DNA of 64,000 nt from positions 34,391,829 to 34,455,828 of the forward strand of contig OX387187.1 of the NCBI GenBank assembly GCA_947561395.2, given 5' to 3'. A model generated the notes under the pieces. It saw nothing but the letters and a program-made list of their open reading frames with translations, ran no database searches and was not told the DNA's origin. A program made the translations under genes and the position numbers. Source of the stretch: Buxus sempervirens. Taxonomy: Eukaryota > Streptophyta > Magnoliopsida > Buxales > Buxaceae. This document shows positions 43,376 to 56,219 of this stretch, piece after piece (position 1 is the first letter of the stretch; each line of letters begins with the position of its first letter).

Positions 43376-45559
43376 CCTTGAAATGGCCTATTTTCGAGGA
43401 TTGGTCAGTGGGGTTGGTTCCTGGGCTCCCTAGGGCCTTCTAAAAGTCTTGTGGGCCTCTAGGAAGGCCCACATTGGCTCAGGTATGGGGGAGAGGCCCC
43501 CCACTTTAATCCCTTTGTGATCTCCAGCAAAGACACAAAGAAAGGGGGCATGGGAGTTGCTACCCCCTCCTTCTTGCACTTCCCAGCAATACAACCAGCA
43601 GCAAGGTAGGGGTCTTTACACCTCCAGATTCCATGATTCCATGCTATCACTCCGCAAGCAATTAGAACCAAATGGCCATGCATCCGAACAGTCAAATAAG
43701 AACAAGAGAACAGTATCCAACAAAAGGAGTTCACATGGGCTTTAATCACGCAATGGTGGTGAGAAATGCATGGGGTTTGTAGGGGCTTGGGTTACCTTCA
43801 TGGTGCCCACAATGGGGCTTGGCACTCAACTAAACCTTGACCAATGGGGGCTGCTGCTGCTGCCAGCAGCAGCCCCAAAAGGGTCTTGCATACTCATCAA
43901 GATGGCGTGAGAAAAATAATTAAAAAAAAAGACATATTGTGTGGTCATGGGAAGCAAACAAGTGAGGCTTGAGGGGCTGCGGCATGTTAATGCACGACCA
44001 GGGGCAGCAAGTGGTCATTCAATAAACAAACAACAAAAAAACACAGCAGCTACCAAGCATCAAGATGGTCTCTCACCAAAGGCTCAATAGGGCAGCCTAT
44101 GCTCAAATATGCATATGGGGACCCTTTGGGATTGGTGGGTAAGCACCTCCACCTGGCACTTGGGGTGGGGCTGCCCTGGTGGTGCAGGTGCGGGGATAAG
44201 CTTGCGGGGACAGCAGCTGTAGCAGGGGGCTTACACCTGCTGCAACAGCAGCTTCTAAAGGTGTTGGAGGCATAACAGTAGCTGGACATGGGGCATATTA
44301 ATGCTAAGAAAGGTAAGAGGTTCGAAGGGGGCAAGGGAGAGCCATTGGTGGATAAAAATAGCAACATACCAGGTGGTTATATGGGGGAGGGGAGCATGCA
44401 TACACATGCTAAAACAGCAACATGATGACCTTATGGCATAGAAAGCATGCTTTGATACATAAAAAATAGCAAGTTCTTAGAGAAAGAAAAACATACATTC
44501 ATTCCCAATAACAATAGTAAGCAAGTAACAAACGAAAAAGGAAAAGCTCCCAAACAAAGCTATGACCAGCACCTAGTCTCCAAGGATTATATGTCTAGAA
44601 AAAGATGAAACTCAGACCTAAACCTGCCTAGGCATGCTCCCTAACCAATTGACACTTGACAAAAGAAGAACATGAGAGGGACTGCATGCTGGTGTGTGTG
44701 AGAACAGCGGGTCAAAGGTGGTGGAAGTTCCTACTCGTATGTGCACATGATAAAAAAAACATGAGCTGCATAAAACATAGAGCATGTGCCCGTGTAGGCA
44801 CCATGCCAAGAGAGAAAACAAGAACCCCATAAAACAAAGGGGGGCTGCTGTATGCATGCAAATGGGGAATAAGTCCAGCAGCAAAAATCCCCAAGCAAAT
44901 TGATTAAAACCAATGACAATGGATGGACAAAACAGAAATGGTAAGATTTTGATGGGGGATGGGGACTTACTTCGGGGATACGCTAGAGGAAGAAGAGAGG
45001 AACATGCTCCTCTTAGGGGTGGTTTGAATGCAACCCAAAGCAGCAACTTAGAGAGGCTCGAAATGAAGTGGACTACCTCCCTCCTCTCTCGTGGCAGCAA
45101 CCATGGGGCCTCTCTTACCTTTAGAGGCTCCCATGTTTCCAATAGAGGGAGGAACATGCATGCAAAATGAATACCAAAACAAATTCATGCTAGGAGAGAA
45201 AACAAAATTTGTAAAATCTGAAAAGAAGCCTCATTTTAATATATGTTAAAACAAAGGTCACCAGGAGCCTCACCTGGTGGCTTTTGAGCTCTGGAGCAAG
45301 GTGGAGGCACCTCCTTGAGGAGGCAAGTGGTGCTGGAACTTCCCTCCACAGTAGCAGCAGCAAGTGTTCTCCTTCTTGTTGGAGTAGGATACCCAAGAAA
45401 GGGATGAAGGACAAAGGATTAGGTGGTATGGAGGGGGTAGGGGATGGGTGTGGAAGCAAATGAGGTTGGAGAGAAAGGCAATCGGGTGGGGACAAGTGGT
45501 GGAAGAAGGCCAAAAAAAAGTAAAAGGAGCCAACCCTTGGAAAGGGGGCTGCTGCCCAC

Positions 45560-45818
45560 TTTTATAACAATTTTAATGTATCCGGACTTGGAGTCCGGAT
45601 ACACTATATACCATGTGTATCCGGCCTCCATGTCCGGATACACTATATACCATGTGTATCCGGCCTCCAAGGCTGGATACACTATAATTGGCAAAAATTA
45701 ATTCCGCCACGAATTTGTCGGGGAATCGACGCGAATCTCGCCGAGCAAATCTTCGTATCCGGCCTTGAAGTCCGGATATACATAAGGGTATGTGTATCCG
45801 GTATATTTGACCGGGTAC
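45560..45818 (-). promoter_or_regulatory. D2 promoter: five palindromes then TATA box
   Basis: Units start at 45578, 45617 and 45656 (39 apart) and at 45755 and 45794 (39 apart). On the minus strand they precede TATAAAA at 45560-45566, with 11 bases between the last unit and the box. The layout matches the antisense gene promoters of B. Confidence 0.75.
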
Positions 45819-46529
45819 AAATCAAAAAATTATGGATTTGCCCTTCGACTTGACCGATTTGACACTTTTGGATATCTACGGATTGCCCTGTACGAATTTT
45901 GTTTAGTCTTTGAGATTTTTGATATTCAAGATTTAGTCCCCGAGATATTTTTTTGTGTTGGCAGCCATGTGTGCAGTTCCTGCGCCACGTGTGCAGTTTC
46001 CGGCTTTTTGCTGCCCGGAAACTTCGACAGCTCATATCTCTTTCATCTGATTTCCGATTTGAGCAAACTCAATTGCGTTGAACTCGTATCGGAGCCCTCT
46101 ATTCAATGACATAGGGTTAAGCACTTGGCACGGGGTTCGAGGAAAAGTCAACTTTCGGCTCATCCTCAAGTTTGACCGCCCGCAGAACCCTCATCCGGAC
46201 TCCGATTCCAGCAAACTCAGTTGCGTTGGAACCGTGTCGAGATTGTCTATCCAATGGTATAGGGCAAGGTACTTGGCACGGAAATCTAGGAAAAGTCAAC
46301 TTTCGGCTCATCCTCAAGTTTGACCGCCCGCCGAACCCTCATTCGGACTCCGATTCCAGCAAACTCAGTTGCGTTGGAACCGTGTCGAGATTCTCTATCC
46401 ATTGAGATGAAACAAGGTGACAGATTATTACTTGATCAAAATGTCAAATTTTGACCCATCAGGGTTTGACTTTTTGACCAGGGTTTGCATTTCCGGCTCT
46501 TTCGGGAGTGCAAAAATGAGGTGCTTACA

Positions 46530-46606
46530 GACCCCTCAGGGTTTGACTTTCCGTCAGGGGTTTGCATTTTTGGCTTTTCTAGTAGCGCAAAAATGAGGTG
46601 CTTACA
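46530..46606 (-). mobile_element. D3 LTR tip
   Basis: The first 77 bases of D3 (minus strand, starting TGTAAGCACCTC at 46606), separated from 41925-42259 by D2. It borders C's protease region at 46607, where GTATC is the expected target copy; the other copy is outside the window. Confidence 0.7.
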
Positions 46607-48615
46607 GTATCCACGGCCTCCCTAGGAGCAGATTGAATGCTGCGGGTATATCCATCACCTCAAATGTGATGTCTAAAATATTCGGTCCAATTGTGACCGG
46701 CAGTTCAATCTCCCCTAGGGAGTGTGTCTTAGAGCTGTCAAAAGCTCTCACTATCCTCCCGTTTTGCTTAATCTTTGACTGATCCAGACCAAGCTTGACA
46801 AAAGTGATTAACGGGAAGACGTTTAACGCTGACCCGTTGTCAATTAAAACCCGTGCGATCATGCTGCCCTTACAAAGCACTGTGATGTGCAAAGGGTCCA
46901 CATGATAACACCCACCTAGGCTTATCTCACCTTCAGAGAAGCTTATCACATTATGTGACAAGATTTGACCAACCATTTTGCCTAGCTGGTCTGGATCGAT
47001 TGTTTGGGATACGTGTGCACTCTGTAGCACCCTTAACAATGCGTCACTGTGCTTTTCAGAATTCAGCAAAAGGCCCAGAATTGAAATCTGGGCTGGGACC
47101 TTATTCAGCTGATCCACAAGATTGAATTCACTTTTCTTTATAATTTTTATGAGGTCTGATGCCTCATTTTCTGCACCCTGGGGGTGCATTCTCTCATTTT
47201 TGCTTTTCCTTCCGATTTTCTTTTTTCTTCCATTTCTTTTCTCTCTCTCTCCACCTCTGTTTCTTTTTCTTTCTCTTCAACCTCTACACATCTCCCCGAC
47301 CTCGTCATGAGGTTCACCTCCTCCTGGTTCTGGTCCCTGACCACTGGAACTGTAGCCGTGACCCCTTCGCTGTAATTCCATGGTACAGCGGCCTCAGAAT
47401 AGGCTAATTTTGGGACATTGACCACCAACTGCTGGAGTTTGGACCGGGATGTATGGGTCGGTCTAGGGACATTGTAGGATGGCTGAATGTTTACAACCAA
47501 GGGCTAGAGTTTGGATTTTGTGGGAGCAGACGGGGTGATGGATGCAGTAGTGGGGTCCAGGTTAATGACCAAGGGAGCCTTTGGTGGCTTGGCTAGTGAA
47601 CAAGTAGGTGGACTGCAATTGAAGACCAATGGAGGCCTAGCTATATTTATTTGGGCCATTAGAGAGGAGACCCGTTTCAGAGAGGAGCTAATGTCCTCAG
47701 CAGTATTATCATTTTTTTGGGAGACCATATTGACCTCATCTTCTTCTTTCTCTTGGAAGAAATAGACCTTGACCGAGGTCCCCACGGGTGCTATAAGCTG
47801 AGATGGGTCAAAGGCCCTTCTCGTGGCGGATATGGCAGTGATGGAGTTGGACGGGCCTGCCCCATTGTGGTAAGGCAGAGGGTTCTGCCCGATATCATTT
47901 CCCGACGGGGCGGGAGCAGCATTATTAAAAACCCGGGCCTTCTGGTCCAACAGGTCTTGGACCGCATGCTTCAGCATCTAGCAAGTGTCAGTAAAGTGCC
48001 CCGGTGCACCCATATGATAGTTGCAAGTGATGGCTGGATCAAAATTCCTCCCCTTCGAGGCATTTGGGTTGGGCTCCTTCAGAGTCACATACTCCCCTTT
48101 CAGCAGGGTTGGCAGTAGTTGGGATAGAGATACGGGAAGGGGAGTAAAGACTTGGTTCCTCCTTGCTGCCAACCAGGCCTCCCTCTCTTCCTTGGTAAAA
48201 GTCCTCCTTGGGTTGGCAGGCACGGAGGGGGAGAAATTGACATTGTGCGAGGTCTGATAAGAGTGCTGGGACTGTTGGGCCTACTGGAGTGTAGAGATGT
48301 TCACATGAAGCGATTTCTTGGCGGGAGGAGCCTGGACCAGGTTTACTTCCCCCTCTTTCCTGGCTCCGTTCTTCTTGAACCCAGTTCCCTTCTTCTGTGC
48401 CAGGGAAGCAACGGAATCAGACTGCCCAGTCAAAAGTAGAATAGTCAATGAGCCTTCTTGACCTAACCCCCTCCTCGATCCGGTCTGTCATTTGCACCAG
48501 GGCTACAAAATTGGTGGTGATCTGCCCCACTAGATGATTGTAGAAGGGCTGCCCCAGTGTGCCCACAAACATTGAGATCATTTCAGGTTCCAGCATAGGT
48601 GGCCTGACCTAGGAG
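46607..48615 (-). pseudogene. C gag C-terminus and protease region
   Basis: Minus-strand homology to A 10420-12440: gag core end (48610-48450), knuckle-like region (about 48020), Pro-rich linkers, Lys/Glu stretch (about 47210-47280), protease with VLIDNGSALNV (about 46850-46830), up to GRPWI near 46610. Fossil. Confidence 0.85.
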
Positions 48616-49379
48616 GCGGCTGTAAGCACCCAAATTTTGATCAAACCAAAAAAGGAAAAAAAAAGAAAGGAAAAGAAAATAAGAAAACAAAAAAAATGTG
48701 CTAAAAGACAGCAAAACAGCTCAAAACCCTAGCAGAAAGTCAAACCCCGAGGGGACAAAAAGTTGACTTTTTGATTAAGTGATATTTGGCCACCTTGCTT
48801 TATATCATTGGATAGAGAATCTCGACACAATTCCAGCACAACTGAGTTTGTAGGAATCGGAGTCCGGATGAAGGTTCTGCAGGCGGTCAAACTTGAGCAG
48901 AGCCAAAAGTTGACTTTCTGCTAAAATCCGATCCAGAGGCCTACCCCTAGGTCATGGGATAGAGGGCTCCGATACGGTTCTAACGCAATTGAGTTTACCC
49001 AAATCGGGGTCCGGATGAAGAAGACATGAACCGGTCAAACTTGAGGGGGAGCAGAAATTGACTTTCTGCTAAACCCCAGAACAGCTGCCCAAACTTGTCC
49101 CAGTGGATAGGTCATCCTGACACGATTCCAATGCAACTGAGTTTGCTCGAATCGGAGTTCCGGATAATAAGTTATGAGCAAAACAATAAACCCTAAAAAC
49201 TGCCCACGTGGCAAAAACAGCAGAGAAAACAGCAGAAAAAGGTGTCTAGGGGCAAATCCGTAAATAATCAGGATAGTCAAAAATATCTGATGGCATATCT
49301 GTAATTATCTAGGGGCAAATATGTGAATAGCAAGTTGATATTAAAATAGCTCAGGGACTAATCTACAATTACCAAGAAT

Positions 49380-49545
49380 ATCACCTCCACATGCTTAATT
49401 CCCCACCACATCTTTCTCTCCCTCTCTCTCCTCCATAACTCATCCCTCACATGCTTAATTCCCCACCACATCTTTTCCCTCTCTCTCTCTCTCCTTCATA
49501 AATTCTTGTTCCCCATGTGCATCCCCATGCATCATGCATTAAAAC

Positions 49546-49601
<56 letters not shown>

Positions 49602-49800
49602 TGAGTATCCATGCATGCATCATGCATACACCTCTCTCTCTCTCTCTCTTCCCCCCATGATCACCCATGCATGCATCATGCATGCACCTCTCTCTCTCTC
49701 CCTCATGATTAGTGTTCCCCATGTGCATCCCCTATGCATCATCCATGCATGCACCACCTCATGCATCCTTCTCTCTCTCTCTCTCTCCTCCAAACACTTT
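49380..49800. repeat. (CT)n microsatellites and 'atgcatgcatcatgcat' repeats
   Basis: Several CT runs alternate with CATGCATGCATCATGCAT-like units and a twice-used 'cacatgcttaattccccacc' segment (49388 and 49449). Arg/Glu-rich minus-strand frames here are artefacts of the (CT) runs. Confidence 0.9.
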
Positions 49801-50922
49801 TTCCCCATGCATGCATCATATGCATTCACCCATCATAATCAACATAATAAAAGCCCCATGGAGCCCCATACGTATGGGAGGAGCTGATTTTTGTGGCTCA
49901 CTCCATTCTTCTTCTCCCAAGCTCTCTCCCACAAGCCCTTCTCCATCTCCAAGCTCCCTCCTATTAACCACCTCTCCCACACTTGAACCTCCTTCAATCA
50001 AACCTCTCTTGATCCCTTCCTCTTCTCTTCTTCTTCATTTGGAGCTAGGAGAAGCTTGGTGGTGCAAGGAGCAAGGGGGTGTACGGCTGCTGTCCACACC
50101 CCAAAGGATCCTCAACCACATCTCAAAAGGGCTCTTAGCCCCCAAGGTAATGCTGTCACTAGTATTTTGTACATCATAAGTTGGAATGAGCATGTTCTAA
50201 CCAAGTTGGAGTGTCCTCCATTTTTAGCATGTTATTTTCTTCTTCTCCTAGCATGTTAATGTCTTTCTCCTCTACTTTTTCTTCTCCATTTTGCACAAGA
50301 AAAATCCCATGGTAAGGGGAAGACACATGGTCGGCCTCAAGGGAGGAAGAGGATCACCTTGCATATGTTCTTAATGGTTTTTAGAGTCCTATTTTGCTAC
50401 TGATTTATCCCATTCGAATGGGGAGTTTGTTCCCTTCATTTTCTATTCCTTTGTACCCCATTAACTCCCCCTCTCATCCCTTCTCTTGTTTGGCTTTGCA
50501 TCTTGGTTTCATGTGTGTTTAAGTATGTCATTTTGCATCATGGTTACTTGTTCAGATTTAGGTTCTTTATTAACATGTATCTTGGAAGCATGTTGTTTCC
50601 CATACCACCCATTGTGACCTCTTTTAGTTACTGCTGGAATGGTGACCTACCCGCCTTTTCTCACTTTTCCTCACAAACACACACCAAGCATGTTCATGTG
50701 CATTAGCCCCCTGCAAGGATCCCCATCTTCCTTGGCTACAACTTTGTTCATATAAAGTATGGTCATGCATGTGCACATGCACATACTCACTAGGATCTAA
50801 GGCATGCATCTTGCTTGTTGCTTAGATGAACTTTATTTGCTTCACTTGCTTGCTGCAAGGGTGTTGGGAAGCCCGAAAAGCTAGCCCACTTGAAAAAATC
50901 CCAAAAAAGACCACTTTTAGAC

Positions 50923-51064
50923 TGATCCGACAACTCAAGTCGGATCAGTAGATTCTTGTTTGTAGCCAACCTTGGTGGTCGGCTACATGTATTTCTGTGT
51001 GTAGCCAACACCCCAGGCCGACTACATGGGCTTTTGTGTGTAGCCGACAACTCAGGTCGGCTAC
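50923..51064. repeat. Palindrome array, 4 units at 39-bp phase (D1)
   Basis: Units start at 50923, 50962, 51001 and 51040. Arms are changed as a set: TGATCCGAC/GTCGGATCA in the first, GTAGCCGAC/GTCGGCTAC in the others. Loops include AACTCAA and AACTCAG. Confidence 0.93.
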
Positions 51065-52079
51065 ACTGTGGAAATGTCATTTTTTGTATGTTCTTTGTTT
51101 TATGTTATTTTTATGATCTTTTAATCAAGCCAAGTGAACCAGTAGGGTTTCTGGGTCACCCAAAATGGAACTTGGACCACTCTGGTCTAATTGGATTCAC
51201 TTGTGGGCCTTCCAACGGGGCCCACCAAGCCCAACCAACTCACTTTGTTTCAAATAAACAAATTAAATCAATCGAGTGGGCCACACCATTGGAGGCCCAC
51301 CAAAGCCCAATTTGTAGCATGTTGGATAGCCTAGGTGTGGTTTGGCCGAGACTGTGGGCCAGGGTCTATCGGGCCCGCCAAGCCCATTAACCAAATAAGG
51401 AGGGGATCCACTACCCCAACTCTAATGCCTTGGGCTTTCAAGCCCAAATCTAGGTTATGGGCCCCAAGCCCATGCCTAGCCCACTTTGGCACAACTAAAA
51501 CAGGATGAGTCAAATCACTTGGCCACCATTGCGGGCCCCATCTAAGGGGCCCACAAACCCATCAGGCTCACTTTTGCATGAAATTCAATTTAACTTCCAA
51601 CTTGAACTTGAAATAAAATCATCTCACTAAACCAAAGCCCAAAGGGCCTCCCAGGCTTAGATCGAGGCCCACCAAGGGATTCGTGGGCCTTCCAATGGGG
51701 CCCACCCAATCAGACTGAGACCACTTAACCAAACAAGATAAAAGCAAGTAAAGGGACCCACACCACTCAGGTGGTCCCACCAGACTTAAACCAAATGTGC
51801 ATGCTTTGACTTAGGAATTGGGTGAATAGACCAAGACCAAGTTGACTCAAAACCAGGAAACCCGTGGGACCCGTTATCCGACGGGGCAGACCTGGGTGTC
51901 TACGGACTTCCCCGGACCGTAACCAAGACCCTACCTAGAATCTCAAGCCGCAGACCGCCTAATAGAAAAACCTAGGCACCCAGGTGTCTGCCTGCACCCC
52001 ATCAGGCAGTGGCGACTCCAACTTTCCCAAATTACCCTTTAGGAGGCGTGCCTACCCGTGCGACCATGCGCACAGCGGC

Positions 52080-52835
52080 CTCTCTCCACCTCTTGGCGTA
52101 CTGCCTTACAGACTCATCTTTCCCTTTACTCATCCTCATCATGTTGTACCGATCTGGCACGATCTCCGAGTTAAACTTATATTGGTCAAGGAAGGCGTCT
52201 GCCAAGTCCTTCCATCTTCTGATCCTTCCATAATCCACTGTGGCGAACCACCTCAAGGCTGACCCTGTCAAACTCCTCTGAAAGAGTTGGTTCAGTATGC
52301 CGTCATCCCGGCCAAACTGGCATAGGGCCCCGCAGTATAGTTTTAAGTGGCTCATAGGGCAGCCTGTGCCATTTTATTTGTCGAAATCCGGGCACTTGAA
52401 TTTAGCCGGTAGGCATACGTCCAGGTACATACATAAGTCCTCGAAGGTGGTACCTCCGTAGTTGTTTCCCCCCTTTACCTCCTTCAGTTCTTCCTGGATT
52501 CTCTCTATCCTGAGTAGCATTTTTCTCTCCATCTCCTCCCTAGCTTTTTCCTTCTCCATTTCTTTCTCAGATTCCACAATATTTTCCCTGATCAGAATAG
52601 GCTCAGGGACAAGTTCGGAAATGGGTTCAGGTATAGGTTGAGTAGGCGGTGGAATGTAGGCTTGAGGTGGCGATGCTTGATGGGAGGTTGATGCTTGGTT
52701 TTGGGCCTGGGCCTGTTGGGCCTGAGCCGCCAGTAAGTCTCCCAGCATCTTGGCCAGACCAGCCACTTGCTCTTGCAGCTGAGCAAAGTCTTGGGCGGGC
52801 ATGGTGGCTTGAGCTTGGTTCTCCTCCGTATTCAT
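52080..52835 (-). pseudogene. C gag N-terminal part
   Basis: Starts with MNTEENQAQATMPAQDF at 52835 (minus), followed by the Gln/Ala-rich stretch, a charged coiled coil and the gag core HLKLYCGALCQ. Interrupted on its left by D1. A splice-acceptor-like TTCGCCAG|GTACATT lies at about 52887. Confidence 0.85.
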
Positions 52836-53030
52836 GATGTGGGCTTTGGATCTGGTCACGGGAGCAATGATTGCAAGTAAATGTACCTGGCGAAGAAAAA
52901 CAAAGCAACAAGTCAGCTTCCATTTAACTTGAGTCACACCCCTATAAATGTAGACAAGTAGGCTAGGTGAACACAAGTCTGAGTTTATTTGCTTTTTTTT
53001 TCTATATTTTCCATTTTTTTTGTTTTTTTT

Positions 53031-53905
53031 ATTTTGATTGGTTCTCGTGACCAAACAAAGGTTTTTTGGAATATTTTAGGGCTTCCAAATGTCCCACAAA
53101 TTTTTGATTTGATTGATTCTCGTGACCAAACAAAGGTTTTTGGAATATTCTGGGGCTTCCAAATGTCCCACAAATTTTTTTGATTTTTGAATGGTTCTCG
53201 TGACCAAACAAAGGTTTTTGGAATATTCTGGGGCTTCCAAATGTCCCACAATTTTTTTGATTTGATTGGTTCTCGTGACCAAACAAAGGTTTTTTGGAAT
53301 ATTTTGGGGCTTCCAAATGTCCCACAAATTTTTTTATTTGATTGGTTTTTGTTACCAAACAAAGGTTTTTGGAATATTCTGGGGCCTCCAAATGTCCCAC
53401 AAATTTTTTGATTTGATTGGTTCTCGTGACCAAACAAAGGTTTTTGGAATATTCTGGGGCTTCCAAATGTCCCACAAATTTTTTGATTTGATTGGTTCTC
53501 ATGACCAAACAAAGGTTTTTGGAATATTCTGGGGCTTCCAAATGTCCCACAAATTTTTTGATATTATTGGTTCTCGTGACCAAACAAAGGTTTTTTTGGA
53601 ATATTTTGGGGCTTCCAAATGTCCCACAAATTTTTTGATTTGATTGGTTCTCGTGACCAAACAAAGGTTTTTAGAATATTCTGGGGCTTCCAAATGTCCC
53701 ACAAATTTTTTGATTTGATTGATTCTCGTGACCAAACAAAGGGTTTTTTTTTTTTGGAATATTCTGGGGCTTCCAAATGTCCCACAAATTTTTTTGATTT
53801 TTGAATGGATGGTTCTCGTGACCAAACAAAGGTTTTTTTTTGGAATATTCTGAGGCTTCCAAATGTCCCACAAATTTTTGACTTTTGATTGGAAAAAATA
53901 TCCAA
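53031..53905 (-). repeat. Hairpin-forming tandem repeat before gag (C)
   Basis: About twelve units of 74-82 bp. On the minus (sense) strand TTTGTTTGGT, loop CACGAGA, ACCAATCAAA, a 10-position stem with one mismatch. The outermost unit (53881-53910) instead reads TTTGGTTGGA...TCCAATCAAA. Linkers contain 'tggaagccccagaatattcc', matching A and B. Confidence 0.87.
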
Positions 53906-54184
53906 CCAAAGGTTTCTTTTTTTCCTTCTGAATTTTCTCAGTTTTCAAGTTCAAAAGCTTGATAATAACATGTTTGAATTGAATTGGCATAAAAAAATGA
54001 CACCTTGGTTCCCTCTTTGAGTTTCAAAATTAGGTTAAACCCTAAAAACAATTTTATTTTATTTTATTTTTTTTGAAATTTTTTGTATATTCTCTTTGGG
54101 GTGCCTAAGGATTATCTTCAGTGTTTTAGGCATTTTATTCTTAAATTTTGGGCTGAAAAACCAATTTATACATTTTTTAAAAAT

Positions 54185-54326
54185 GTATCCGACATAATAT
54201 ATCGGATAAGGTTATGGCTTATTGTATCCGACGAAGTATGTCGGATACACGCATAAGTCTTTGTATTCGATAATATATGCCGGATATAAATGAAATTCTT
54301 CTTAACTGACCTGAGTTGTCGGTTAA
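54185..54326. repeat. Palindrome array, 4 units at 39-bp phase (C leader)
   Basis: Units start at 54185, 54224, 54263 and 54302. Arms are GTATCCGAC/GTCGGATAC-type, and TTAACTGAC/GTCGGTTAA with loop CTGAGTT in the last. Corresponds in place to 7595-7736 of A. Confidence 0.92.
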
Positions 54327-54659
54327 GGTCGAAATGGCCCTTTTTGACTCATTTTTTCACCAGATTATGTTATTTTCATTCCTACTTGATGTTCACCTTG
54401 ACTTGGCCTTTAAAACTTGCCCCAAATTGGGCTTTGACACTATATTTGCAAAATTCACAAATTCATGAGGGTACTTGTACCCGCCAAAGTTATGCACCAA
54501 TCCTTGGATTTTGTACACTTGGTTGCCTCCTACATTGACTGTGGGTAGGATGACTATTAAATTGAGTTGGAAACTCATCCTATAGGTTACACCAACCTTA
54601 GGCTATTTACATTTTTGGGAAATTTCATCCCAAGCATATGGACACCATGGCTTTTAATT

Positions 54660-56199
54660 CACATGAAGATGATAAAAAAAAGAATATATGGCTTTACCTT
54701 GCCACCTTGTATTACCTTCAATATGGTATTATACCTTGGCCTGTGAAACATGCAAGCGGCCTTCCCACATTTACACCCAATTCCCCAAACGCAATTGTGT
54801 ACTTTTAGCTGAAAACGTATTTCTCCACCTTCAAGCGTATGGTTTTTGGGTTTTGGCTTAATTGGCAACTTAGAACTCAAGTCTAGTGATGCCCGGAATC
54901 GAATCACAGATCCCATTGTCATCACATCATTGACTCAAATTCTAAGGTGAATGTTTTCACTTTCACTTTCCGAAGTAACTACCTCGGTGCGCCAAGCTAC
55001 ACACCTTCGGGTTCAACTTCCTATAGGTAATGGGTAGGTTGTGCAAATAGTTTAAAGTGCTCAAGTGCATTTAAAATTGAGGTACATTCACAACGTCCTA
55101 GCCCCTTGCCACTCTTTTTCGTAGCCATGCATACAATTTCAAGCCAAGGCATATGACAATCATATTGGAAGCAACATAAGCAAGCAAGAGAGCCAAAGCA
55201 ACTAAATATGCACACAAGCATTACATGCCCAAAAGTAGCATTCAAACATGTTATCATATTGTGCAAATAACAATTAAACCATGGAAGCATGCTTGAAGCC
55301 CAAGACATCACTGAAATTTCCAGATTTCATGCTCTTTTTTCATGCTCAAAGGTGCATTCTTTCTACCCAAATTGATGCCTAAAAATTCAGTAACTAAGCA
55401 TTTTGTACAAGGAGCATTTGAACATAGAAAACATGCTTGAAAACTCCTCAAAACATCTACTGAATTCTGTGTTTTAGTGGCCTCATTTTCATGCTCAAAT
55501 TGCATTGTTTATACCCCAAATGGAAGCCTAAAATTTTAGCAACTAACAATATGGCACATGAGGTGTTTTGTTAGGGGAAAACATGCTTGAAAACTCCCAA
55601 AATATACACTAAATTTCCAGATTTCATGTTCTTCATTTGGATGCTCAAGTGATATTGTTTTATGCCCAAATCAAAGCCCAAAAATACAGCACCTAAATGT
55701 ATGGTACAAGAAATGTTTTGTTCAAGGAAACATGCTTGAAAAAGCCCAAAATTATCCACTGAATTTCCAGATTTTGTATTCTTCATCTTTGATGCTCAAC
55801 ATGCTTTATTCATACCCAAATCAAAGCCTAGGAATTCAATAACTAAAATATAGCATAAGAAAGGTTTGAATTGGGGAAAACATGCTTGGGAACCCCAAAA
55901 ATGCCCATTGAGTTTACTGAATTTATGCACTTCATTTTCATGCTCAAAACATGGCACTAAAACCTCCCAAAACAAGGTACGAAAATATAACAAGTAGGCA
56001 TGCACACCAAGATAAGACCATAAAAATGATCCTAGGCATAATCCAACAATATACACATGTCTTTATCCATGTAAATTTCAAAGCATCCCAATCAGATTTC
56101 AAAATACAACAATATGCACAAATAAAATAAGCAAAATAGCAAGCATTCAAAAGTAAAAAAAAGCATGAACAAATACACAAAACGGCTTAAATCCACAGG
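54660..56199 (-). mobile_element. C leader with conserved block 54660-55010
   Basis: The block near 54660-55010 keeps the MTMGSVIRFRAS frame of A and B; the rest (55020-56199) is AT-rich with degenerate repeats of roughly 120-160 bp that contain 'catgcttgaaaa'. No other coding signal. Confidence 0.65.
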
Positions 56200-56217
56200 T
56201 CCCCAGCAGAGTCGCCA
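56200..56217 (-). other. C primer binding site (tRNA-Arg type)
   Basis: On the minus strand TGGCGACTCTGCTGGGGA, identical to that of A. Confidence 0.87.
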
Positions 56218-56219
56218 GT

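Larger units (their letters stand above)
42260..46529 (-). mobile_element. D2: solo LTR of the D family, inserted in D3
   Basis: On the minus strand it runs from TGTAAGCACCTC (46529) to CGCGCACA (42260), 4270 bp, flanked by GACCC at 42255-42259 and 46530-46534. No gag or pol sequence lies inside, so it is best read as a solo LTR left by LTR-LTR recombination. It holds palindrome arrays at 45578-45818 and 43312-43375, a TATA box on the minus strand at 45560-45566, and a terminal kilobase rich in GGCCCA/TGGGCC. The middle, about 43400-45540, contains no gene I recognise. Confidence 0.8.
48621..52074 (+). mobile_element. D1: solo LTR of the D family, inserted in C gag
   Basis: 3454 bp from TGTAAGCACCC to GCGCACA, flanked by perfect 5-bp copies GCGGC (48616-48620 and 52075-52079); C gag homology is continuous across it. 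No internal coding domain, so a solo LTR. Parts: the CGAGATTCTCTATCCAA-type repeats (48780-49180), CT-rich microsatellites (49390-49800), a TATA-like ATAATAAAAG (about 49845), splice-donor-like CCAAG|GTAATG (about 50144), four palindromes (50923-51064), and a GGCCCA-rich last kilobase. Confidence 0.85.

Noticed and set aside
43400-45540. Host gene inside D2
   Set aside because: Several short frames on both strands, none with a recognisable domain or shared between copies.
42260-46606. One 4.35-kb D element ending at 46606
   Set aside because: Flanks do not match; a second TGTAAGCACC end at 46529 followed by GACCC matches GACCC at 42255, giving D2 inside D3.
49447-49829. Arg/Glu-rich minus-strand frames
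   Set aside because: Translation of (CT)n microsatellites.
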